NCBI GenBank assembly: GCA_030686995.1
Contig: CM060693.1
Span: forward strand, 106,751,501-106,815,500
Direction of reading: 5' to 3'
From: Artemisia argyi
Taxonomy: Eukaryota; Streptophyta; Magnoliopsida; Asterales; Asteraceae
Length of the DNA: 64,000 bases
How positions within the stretch are numbered: the first letter of the stretch is position 1; each line of letters begins with the position of its first letter. Under the pieces are notes generated by a model that did not search any database, was not told the origin of the DNA, and was given only the letters and a program-made list of their open reading frames with translations. The position numbers were made by a program, and so were the translations under genes. Positions 1-9,781 of the stretch are shown here, piece by piece.

Positions 1-912
1 GTTGTACTTTCCGCCTCTACCTTATGTTGCTAGTAACAATTAACATCCTCCTTCAAAGTCATACTCTGAACCTGCTAAACTCTCCAGTCAGAAGAGAAAT
101 TTGGGCAAATTTTATGCCCAACAGAAACTTTAAGACCTTAAGGAGTAACTTGAACCGCGTTCCTTGGGACAGACACCAAATCCTTCACTCGTCTCTCGGG
201 AATACCAGTAATCCTTGCTACCCTCTTATAAGATACTAAACTATGTCGCTAATACCATATAAGCTGCTTTCAATTATTCTACAGTCCACTTTGCGGTCAC
301 CCTGCAAATGTTTTACTGTTACTTCATGAAATCAAAATTTCGATCTTACTACTATTTGGTAAACGACATTGTTTTTATTGTTCTATAAACTGTTTTGGAA
401 ATCATTTCGCTAGTAATTTTATAAACCTGTTTGTTGTCCTACTACGGCATTATGAAACAAACTACAGTTTTGCTACTATCATATAAATAATAAACTAATT
501 TCTCGTCGTTTGATGAACTGTTTACTCATTTTGAAGTGTTAAAAGTTTCAAGTCAAACTTCATCAAATTTTTGCATAACAAGGAGTGATTAGGCGATAAT
601 TTTTGGTAAAACATCTTGTCCACACCATGTTTAAAGACAGTTATTACTGAAATTACGAGTATTTTGAAGTCGCACCAGTTTACCTAACTGCAAATTTTCA
701 GCAAAGAATTTTGTATCACTCTCTAACAGACAAAGTGGAGCCTTTACCACCTGGTAAGACTCAAATCGGTGGTGAGTACCAACCCCTATCCCTATCGACA
801 AGTTCATAGGAACTCGTAAAAAGGTCCTGAATTCACGTGGGGAAATGTGAAGGTGAATTCTCGTGCGTATATACTCATCTCTTTTCGACCATAATGGATA
901 ACTAGAATTGAA
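1..912 (+). pseudogene. decayed gypsy pol 3' end
   Basis: This is the last part of a Ty3/gypsy polyprotein gene, heavily decayed. The recognisable part is about 790-912, where the plus strand, with frameshifts, reads like the C-terminal tail that follows the integrase and chromodomain in plant chromovirus-like gypsy elements: a KGPEFTW segment near 830-845, then a degenerate stretch ending in LIS-F (about 875-900). Upstream of 780 I cannot align it to a domain by eye. It sits directly before a purine-rich tract (934-947) and an LTR start (948), as expected for the 3' end of an element that begins left of the window. No open frame of useful length remains. Confidence 0.5.
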
Positions 913-933
913 TCGCGAGGACGCGATTCCGTT

Positions 934-947
934 TATGGAGGTGAGAC
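934..947 (+). promoter_or_regulatory. polypurine tract of gypsy element A
   Basis: A purine-rich run (tatggaggtgagac) immediately precedes the LTR start TGTAACAG at 948. It would prime plus-strand DNA synthesis during reverse transcription. It is interrupted by pyrimidines, so it is either decayed or a weak tract. Confidence 0.5.
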
Positions 948-3900
948 TGTAACAGCTCGTAATTCTCCACGTCAACATTTAATTCCAAACCTAAATTTAT
1001 TACTTTAAAATTTTACAAGAACACTTTTTACGCAAAACTTTTTAGTTAAATCGCGTAACCAAGAAACACCTTATGGTACACTACGACTTCGGACCAAATT
1101 TTGGTCTACATATTTTAGTATATTGGTACTACTGCGACGCCCATTTAACTACTAGAGCACATTTGATTTTATTATAATGAAAAGTTAATAATTATTATTA
1201 CACTTAATTATCGAGCATGCTTTAGCTCACTTGACTAAATCTTGGGAAGTTATCCCACACACTAAAACTAATTATTATTATCAGAAAATGTGAGATATTA
1301 ATTTTCTGACCATTTATGAGTTTTCAAACTCAACAACGAGAGGGTATCTCGCTTTACCTGAAACACGAGCTCGTGCACGAACCGACCCATAGAAAGTATG
1401 GTTAGTCTAATAAACACCTATTAAAATCAAAATTAATGTTTTTATAATTCTTGTATAAAAATACACTTAGAAACATATTTTACATGTTAACTATTTTCAA
1501 CGTGTAATTAAAATATTCCGAATCACGTTTAAACTTAAACGTGATATGTAAAAATAAAATGGAAGTTCACGTTTTTACTTCCCACTCCTTTCTATCCTTC
1601 TGGTGCCGCATCTTATGCAACCAAACTCAAGAACTCTCGATATATATATATATACCTTACATATATACATTTTATGCTTTTAGACTCAATGCATACCGAA
1701 CACAATATGAGTTAAACCTATGGAAATTTGTTGAACCTCATTTGATCACTCTAGTAATTTCTTGGTGTCATGTATCACCTTGAATGACACAAAGATACCA
1801 CACTTGACAAATTTCACAAATATCGAACGATTAAAATTTATACAATGATACATTTGGACTTGTAAACGTTCCAACATAATCTAAACTTGAATTAACAAGT
1901 TACAACTTCATTTGAACAAGTCTTAAAATCTCTAGCATCGAGGTCCCATGTTGAACGACTCTCACACTCACTCAACTCCAATATCGTTCGGGTTCGCAAC
2001 ATATAGTACTCGATACGTGTAAAAATTTAAAACAAATATACACTTTTACAACAAAAATAAATAAATAAAATAAATGTATAACATTGGTATGAGATAATTG
2101 ACTAATCTTCTCCTCTCATTTACTCAAGTGAAAACAGATATATAGAATCACCTCCCATACATGTCGGTTCACACTCCACCTCAAACCATTTTTCTTTTCT
2201 TGGTTTCTTTCATAAACCACTAGGTACCCACTGTTTTGGTAAATTTTATATTACCACAAGGACATCAACCCATGCTTGCTTCCCCCTTTTCTTGGCTTGT
2301 GTCGTTCAAACCATTCACCAAAACCACACTCTTAGTTTTGTGGTTAAATTTCCATTCTCTTGCTTTTTCTTTATATAACTGAGCTTCATTCGTGTCTCAA
2401 ACACTCACACTTCACTCTTTAACACACATTCAACTGGTACAACTCAAAAAGAAGCAAAGGCAACCAACAATGAATTTTTGGAAGCAAGAGGAGGTCGTGT
2501 GTTTATTTTGGAAAGCATACTGGTTTTAGCTTTGAAAGCTAGTCGAGCTCATGGTCCTTGCTCACTCATTCATACACTCCTCTCATTCAAGTAAGCAAAC
2601 TTGAAACTTCTCTTGTTTGATTACACCATGTAACGTTAAACATATATAGTCGCCAAACTGGTTTCATTCAAAATAAAATATATATCTCGTACACATTTAA
2701 AACAACTTGAAACATGGGTGATCTTGATTATTATGAAAACTAGTCGAGCTTTTAAAGTGTTATTATGCTTATGTGGTAACTTTCGATCGTAAAACATGGC
2801 CTTTCGAACGTGTAATAAACAAGCATTTTGTGCCCATTCAGGTCTTAAAAGGGACTATTAAAGATTTCGAAGTTTTTGAAACCATTTCAAATGGGTACTA
2901 ATGACTTACAAATGATTTTATGACCCATATAAACGTTTGGCTCACTTTGGAATAAACACACGACACAAAAATTTAGCTATATATGCTATCGTAACCCAAG
3001 CGACTTTAGTTTATTTCCTATATAAACTCTCATCGGTTCTCTATATCAAACCACAAAACGACATCGGGCCGTAAGGCCCAAGGCGAACTCGACTTGGTCT
3101 CGTTTTGATGTTGAGTCGCGAAAACCCCAAGATAAGCCGAGCTTATCTTGGTGCTTATTTGGGTCTCAAGTACTAAATATCAACTGCTTATATGGAGCTT
3201 TCAAAACAGCTTTAGAAATGAAGAAGAACATAAAATATATATAAGCACCATGCACGATTAAAAACTGTGATGTTTATAACAAAATTTAAACAGTTAAGTA
3301 CGCTTAAATATAATTAAATTGTGAAATACACCAAGAATGGCCTATTGGAACAGCCGGGAGGGACGTTGTTGTTTATACTAAAGGTCTCGAGTTCGAATAC
3401 GGGAAAGGCAGTTTGCTACTTTTTTTTTTTTTTTTTTTCATTGTTCCCAACTTTCACTATTTGACCGTTTCAGCCCCTCAACATTGAACAACTTGTCACA
3501 TACCTAAGAAACTTTTATAAACTTTGTAATTTATATTAATGTATACACTTTCAACCCATCAACTTTGGACCATTCGTCATTTTCTTAAAAACTTTTATAA
3601 TTTTGAAATTATATAAAAACTTTGCAACTTCAACCCCTCGAAGTTGAACACTTTGACACTTTTTATCCAAACCCTTTACATGTTAATAAACTTGTATTGT
3701 GTTACTACTTCATCATTGAAAATATATATATACATATAGATTTTCACACCTAGAAATCAACCAAATTTAATAAATACAATTAGACTTGTGTTTACTCTTT
3801 GACGATACTTGAGCTATATTCAAACCAACCTTCGAGCAAACGCTTATGTGAATATATTGTATATATTCCCATACTTATTCCAAGAGCCAATACTTACAAA

Positions 3901-5345
3901 CATTTTCACAACTACATTTTACGTACATTATCAAGAAATCAAAATAACTTATGAAACTTCCACATAAGCAACAACAACCCAGATATTTGAAAACACTTGT
4001 TTTTGAACTTTAAGCATTTCAAAAACACAAACACTTGTAAACTTTACAATATGTAATCTAATGCAAGACTTAGACTAAAAACCATACCATACATATCTAG
4101 GTTGCGTGTTGGAGCCGTGCATACTTAGTATTCGATTATTCACCCGACGATCGTCTAAGGTGAGTTCATGGCCCCTACTTTTACTTGTTTTATAACTGTT
4201 TTAGGGGAGAATACATGCTCGTTTTTAACTAAACTCAATGTTTGTTTATACTTGAACTCATTACTTACTCTTACTTGAAACATGACTCATTTACCTATTG
4301 TATACCGATTTCCTTATTAATGACATAAGTGTTTAAATCATATATGTGAGTTTACAGCCCCACTCTTTTACTTTACCTTGCTTTGCAAAACTTGGGGTGA
4401 GAAACATGCAAAACACTTTTACGGACCACACTGAAACTTATGCTTTATTTAAACTATTACGCGGATTAGCCTAAGCCCTTGAATCCCACTATGCCCAAAC
4501 TCATGAACCGTCAATTCCTGCTGGGAAGCGCGAATGTTATAAATAGATCTATTGGTGGTGACTCCCCCGTTCGGTTTGACCGGATAGGCAAACGCGAGCG
4601 TATAACATGTCGAATTACAAGTGTATCGGGATAAACACTTGCCGGGCCTTTATATTTAACATGCTTCTAGAGCATGCACACTGTCGTAGCTTCGGTTGCA
4701 TGAACTTAGTGCTAGCGTAATAGACTTTTACTTTTATGTGACATTATATTCGTTGTAATGATCACATACTTTGCATATGGTCCAACTTTATGCTTAACAT
4801 TTATGGTCTACTTTACTGATGTTTTTCATGACGCTGTGAGTAAAGCAGTAGTCACTAAAACTGAACTTGATTTGTATGTGAACGGTTATTCACACTCGAA
4901 AACCTTGTGGTCCGCATTACTACATTTACTTGAAAGTAAACTATATTTCATGACATTGTGAGCGACACAATGGTCACAAAACTTTTATCGAACTCACATT
5001 TCTTTTATACTAAATTGCTTTTATGCAAACTTGTGAACTCACCAACCTCGTGTTGACATTTTAGCATGTATTTTCAGGTTTAAAAGCGATAGCTCACTGT
5101 TGGAGGTTTTGGCATGGCATGGCATGGTCATAGATGACTGATACATTTGGGACCGTTTTATTTCTTTTATGGGCCTATGTTTCCACGTTGTTTTTGAAAT
5201 GTTGTAAACATAATGCTTTTGATATGAAATTTCTTCTAAACGGTTGAGGTAAAAACCGTTCTTTGTACTTTGTGTTGTGATACCATTTTAGTAGCACCTA
5301 ATGACATGTATGCTTCCGCTGGACCCGAATTTTGGGGGTGTTACA
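948..5345 (+). repeat. long 3' LTR of gypsy element A
   Basis: The LTR is bounded by TGTAACAG at 948 and GGGTGTTACA at 5345, which form short inverted termini, and is about 4.4 kb long. A TATA motif at 2372-2377 (ttatataac) is followed by a C/A-rich likely transcript start near 2395-2430, giving a U3 of about 1.4 kb and a very long R/U5. The last 1.3 kb (about 4100-5345) is clearly related to 60460-61274, including the shared segments at 4500-4560 and 60670-60730 and the terminal ATGTATGCTTCCG and GGGGGTGTTACA blocks, so two members of one LTR family are present. There is no PBS after 5345; copia gag sequence follows at once. This fits a 3' LTR inserted in a copia element. No coding gene is seen inside; a SINE-like insert lies at 3338-3438. 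Confidence 0.75.
3338..3438 (+). mobile_element. possible tRNA-derived SINE
   Basis: A pol III-like A box (TGGCCTATTGG, 3338-3348) is followed about 40 bp later by a B-box-like GAGTTCGAATAC (3389-3400), then a run of T from 3420 to 3438. Plant SINEs of the Au type have this order and end in poly-T. I could not find a target-site duplication, so it may instead be a chance tRNA-like match in the LTR. Confidence 0.35.
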
Positions 5346-5776
5346 TCATTGATTATGAGAAAGGGTTAACACCAAAGGCTCCTACGCCCCAAGTACTTGC
5401 TATTCAATGGGGTAGAATTAACAAGCCAAATGCAAACAAGAAGAAGGGTAAAGGAAAGAAGAAGGCTGATAAGAATAAGCAAGTTATGGCTTATCAACCA
5501 CCTCAACCTAAGAAGAACCCTCCTGTGAAGAATAATCCAAAGAAGGATCAAGGATGCCATTACTGCAAGGTAATGGGTCACTGGAAGAGGAATTGTCCTC
5601 TTTATCTCGATGACTTGCGAAACAATAATGTTAAGAAGGCCGGGCACATGGGTGCCAGCACTTCAGGTAACTTATTTGTCATTGAATTATTTACTTTATC
5701 TCATAAGTTAAATTCCTGGGTATATGATACTGGATGTGGTATTAATATTTGTAATACACTACAGGGGTTTAGATAG
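5346..5776 (+). pseudogene. copia copy 1 gag C-terminus and protease start
   Basis: An open frame covers the Lys-rich gag C-terminus and one CCHC zinc knuckle (CHYC, GH, then C at 5594-5596, all ligands present), which binds the RNA genome. The aspartic protease begins with a YDTGCG active-site motif near 5724-5741. The frame then stops at TAG 5774-5776. The same TAG is present at the same place in copy 2 (36885-36887), so the stop was inherited rather than acquired here. The N-terminal gag is missing because gypsy LTR A interrupts it. An ATG at 5270 opens the same frame but lies in the LTR, so that start is accidental. Confidence 0.8.
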
Positions 5777-5792
5777 GAAAGGAGACTAGCTT

Positions 5793-8700
5793 ATGGGGGA
5801 GCAATTTCTGCATGTGGGAAATGGAGCACAAGCAGCAGTTGAAGCCATAGGAATGTTTAATTTAGTTTTACCTTCGGGTTTAGTACTTGTTTTAAACAAT
5901 TGTCATTATGCACCTTCTATAATTAGAGGTGTTGTTTCCTTTTCATGTTTGTTGGATCTTGGTTTTACTCATACTATTGATGGCAATAAAATTTCTTTTT
6001 CTTTAAATGGTGTATTTTATTTTAATGTTGTTGCTGTGAATGGTGTGTTTGAAATTGATATGAATGATTGTATGACTTCCAACAATAATAATAATTCGAT
6101 GTACAACATAAGTAAGAGAATGAAGTATGACTTGAATTCGTCTTACCTTTGGCACTGTAGACTTGCCCATATAGGCAAGACTCGCATGCAAAAGCTGCAA
6201 CGTGATGGGCTTTTGAATAATATCAATGATAAGTCATTTGATAAGTGTGAGTCTTGTACTTCTGGAAAGATGACGAAGAAACCTTTTCATAATAATATGG
6301 AAAGAGCTTCAGATCTACTTGGTTTAATACATACGGATGTATGTGGACCACTTAGACATGTGTCAAGGAAAGGTGTTGTTTACTTCTTAACTTTTACAGA
6401 TGATTTCAGCCGTTATGGTTATGTTTATTTACTTAAGCATAAACATGAGGTGTTTGAAACATTTAAAGTTTTCAAAGCAGAAGTAGAATTGCATTTGGGA
6501 AAGAAGATTAAAGCTCTTCGTTCTGATCGAAGTGGTGAATACCTTAGTCAAGATTTTAAAGATTTCTTAACTGAGAATGGAATTGTCGAGAATCTCACAT
6601 CTCCATATACTCCACAACAAAATGGTGTATCTGAGAGAAGGAATCGTACATTGTTGGACATGGTTCGATCAATGTATAATCTTACTAATCTTCCTTTGTC
6701 TTTTTGGGATTATGCTCTTGAATCAGCTGTTCGTATTTTGAATATGGTTCCCACCAAGAAGGTTGATAAGACTCCATATGAGATGTGGACAGGAAAAGCT
6801 CCGAATTTGTCTTATTTAAAGGTATGGGGTTGTGAGGCGTATGTTAAACGTGACTCACAAGATAAACTTCAACAAAGATCTGTAAAATGCATTTTTGTAG
6901 GATACCCAAAGGAAACAATGGGTTACTACTTTTACTACCCACCTGAGAACAAAGTGTTTGTTGCTAGATATGGTGATTTTCTTGAAAGTGATTTTGTAAC
7001 TCAAGAAATCAGTGGGAGAGTATATGATCTAGAAGATGATCTAGATAATGCATTACCTTTAGAAAACACTAGCACACTTCCTATAGAACCAGAAAGTCTG
7101 GGTCCTCCACCGGAAGTTGAAGTAGTTCCCATTCGCAGATCTTCAAGATCTGTGAAAGCTCCTGACCGTCTATGTCTTAATGTAGAGGTCGATGAGCATA
7201 TACTAGGGGATCTTAATGAACCTACTAGTTATAGAGCTGCCATTAATAGCCCTAAAAAGGTTAAGTGGAAAGCTGTTATGGATAGGGAAATACAATCCAT
7301 GCATGATAATGAAGTCTGGGAAGAAGTTGACTTACCTCCTGGTGCCAAGGTAGTTGGGAGTAAGTGGCTAAAAAGGTTAAGTGGAAAGCTGTTATGGATA
7401 GGGAAATACAATCCATGCATGATAATGAAGTCTGGGAAGAAGTTGACTTACCTCCTGGTGCCAAGATTAAGACTGGCATGGATGGATATGCACACATTTA
7501 TAAGGCTCGTCTAGTTGCTAAAGGTTTTACTCAAACTTTTGGAATTGATTACGAGGAGACATTTTCTCCTGTAGCAGACATAAGAGCTATAAGGATTCTC
7601 ATAGCTATAGCAGCGTACTATGACTATGAGATTTGGCAAATGGATGTGAAAACTGCTTTCTTAAATGGTCATCTAGATGAAGACATCTATATGGCACAAC
7701 CAGAAGGGTTTGAAAATCCAGAGTTTCCAAATCGTGTATGCAAGCTTAAAAGGTCCATTTATGGATAAAAGCAAGCATCACGACAATGGAACAAGAGATT
7801 TGATGCTGAGATCAAAAAGTTTGGATTCACTCAAAATTTTGATGAGCCATGTGTGTATCACAAAGCTAGTGGGAGTGATAATGTAATTTTCCTAATTTTA
7901 TTTGTTGATGACATATTGATCATGGGAAATGACATTCCAAGTTTGCAAAAGGTTAAGGCATATCTTGGAAAGTGCTTTTCTATGAAAGATTTAGGAGAAG
8001 CTCCATACATTCTGGGAATCAAAATCTATAGAGATAGATCAAGGTGGTTAATTAGATTAAGTCAAAGTGCTTACATTGACAAAATATTGAAAAGATTCAA
8101 TATGCAAAATTCCAAGAAAGGATATTTGCCGATGGAAGTAAAACATGGCTTATGTGATGAGTTTTGTGCTTCAACACCTGCTGAGGTGGCTCGCATGAGT
8201 AAAGTTCCTTATGCTTCGGCTGTAGGATCTATTATGTATGTGGTTAAGTGTACAAGGCCAGATGTGGCGTTTGCTCAAAATATTACCAGTCAATTTCAAC
8301 AGAATCCAGGTGAAAAACATTGGATTGCTGTTAAGCATATTCTTAAGTATTTGAGAAATACAAAAGATATGTTTTTGGTATATGGTGGAGATCCAGCTGC
8401 AGAACTTTGTGTTACAGGTTTCTGCGATGCATCCTTTCAAAGTAATAAAGATGATTCGAAGTCTCAGACGGGTTATGTCTTTGTTATTAATGGAGGAGCT
8501 GTAGACTGGAGGAGCAAGAAGCAGAGTACAATTGCGATGTCTGCAACAGAAGCTGAATACATTGCTGCTTCAGAAGCTGCTATGGAGGCTGTTTGGATTA
8601 GGAAATTCGTTTCAGGGCTTGGTGTTATGCTTTCAATTGAATTACCTATTAATATGTATTGTGACAATTCTGCTGCAATCATATTTGCCAATGAACCTGG

Positions 8701-8908
8701 AGTCATGAGAGGCACCAGACATTTTCTACGGAAGTATCACTTTGTTCGTGAAAAAGTTAACGAAGGTGAAATAAATCTGCTGAAAGTTCACACAGATGAT
8801 AACTTAGCTGATCCATTCACTAAGGCTTTGGCGAAAGAAAAGCTTAATGAATTATCCAATGGAATTGGACTTAAATTAGCTAGTAGTTTCATGCATAACC
8901 GTGATTAG
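5793..8908 (+). pseudogene. copia copy 1 pol (protease, integrase, RT, RNase H)
   Basis: Domains run in copia order: protease C-terminal part, integrase zinc-binding region (HCRLAH then CESC) and catalytic core (HTDVCGP, SDRSGEY, SERRNRT as the D, D, E positions), then reverse transcriptase (GFTQTFGIDYEETFSPV region, FVDDILIMG catalytic motif near 7900) and RNase H (TEAEYIAASEAA, near 8550). Three lesions break it. One extra G in the run near 5794 shifts frame relative to copy 2. A 98-bp direct duplication at 7252-7465 shifts frame in RT. A TAA at 7766-7768 truncates RT and is shared with copy 2. After the TAA the frame is open from 7853 to 8908. It cannot make a full polyprotein without readthrough. 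Confidence 0.88.
7252..7465 (+). repeat. 98-bp direct duplication inside copia copy 1 RT
   Basis: Bases 7252-7349 are repeated at 7368-7465, with 18 bp (7350-7367) between. Copy 2 has a single copy here plus nine bases (atctacaag) that copy 1 lacks; the second repeat takes their place and rejoins at CAAG-ATTAAGAC. The net gain of 89 bases causes a frameshift. The exact repeat and CAAG microhomology at the junction suggest template switching during reverse transcription or repair. Confidence 0.93.
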
Positions 8909-9718
8909 TATTTGGATAAAGGATATTTGTAAACAATTATTATTTTAATGAAATAAAATATGTTGGTATGTTTATTTCTGTTATTAATTATTGTTGTCCT
9001 ATTTTTGCATGTTTAAAATCCATGAATAAGAGTTATTCTAAATTGTCCGTTGTCAGTTAATAATATGAGAATATTATTAAATTAAGACAAATATGAAGTT
9101 GGTATAATATACTTAAAGTATATTGATGCGTAGTCATGCCATTTCAGACGATATTCGATGATATTGAATATAGGACTTATCCCAACTATATGATGTTACT
9201 TTATGGATATTGTCATTAAGTAAATAATAAGAAGTTATCCTTAGACTTGAGATACAAGATAACGGTCATGAATGTAGTACATTTTTGTGGAACAACTTAA
9301 CGCTATACGTAACTGGTAGTCATAAGGGTTGTTTTCGGAAGTGTTACAAAGTTTGTGTGTTTTGCTTGTAATCAATAAAGAATTTGTTCCTTAAAATTAA
9401 TTTTTGGAGTTTAATACTACTGGGCCCCTCGTAGAGTTGTCAAGGTGTTTGCGTCGCCACGCCCAAGGTCTTTCCTGAAAGGTTCAGAAGATTTGGTAAT
9501 CTTGTCAATTTCTAACAACGAGAAATAGAATGGTTAATTAAGGAATTACCTATATCCATATCCTTATTTAACACGGTATTAGAAACAAAGGGATAATAAT
9601 AATGAGAAATCATTAAAAGGTTTTCCAGGAGCCTTACTCAAGTTGTACTAGAGGCATCGGCGTGTTGCAAGACGCTAACCGATGTGATCACACTATTATG
9701 ATATGTCTAAGTGGGAGC

Positions 9719-9781
9719 TGTTGGTTTTATAGACATTATAATAATAGTCGTGTGTTAGGATCGAACTTGAGATCACGGGAT
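9719..9781 (+). repeat. first 63 bp of copia copy 1 3' LTR
   Basis: It begins TGTTGGTTTTATAG and matches the first 62-63 bp of the 791-bp LTR at 40739, up to GATCACGGGAT. The sequence then changes to the LINE poly-T. It shows where the LINE entered. Confidence 0.95.

Larger units (their letters stand above)
5346..9781 (+). mobile_element. Ty1/copia retrotransposon, copy 1 (interrupted)
   Basis: The interior and the start of the 3' LTR of a copia element, collinear with 36458-40801 of copy 2 and about 98 percent identical by eye. The left edge is not a natural end: it meets the 3' terminus of gypsy LTR A exactly, so the 5' half of this copia probably lies beyond gypsy A, left of the window. 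The right edge is cut 63 bp into the 3' LTR by the poly-T (poly-A of the minus strand) of a LINE; the rest of the LTR is not found on the far side. Between the pol stop (8908) and the LTR (9719) lies an 810-bp non-coding 3' region with the purine-rich AAGTGGGAGC just before the LTR. Confidence 0.9.

Noticed and set aside
631..978. 115-aa minus-strand frame
   Set aside because: It overlaps the gypsy pol remnant, PPT and LTR start on the plus strand and has no recognisable domain.
3381..3404. Possible tRNA gene from the B-box motif
   Set aside because: No cloverleaf can be drawn around it: acceptor and anticodon stems are missing. SINE-like at best.
7229..7497. Two similar minus-strand frames with a shared CMDCISLSI segment
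   Set aside because: They are antisense shadows of the 98-bp duplication in copia pol.
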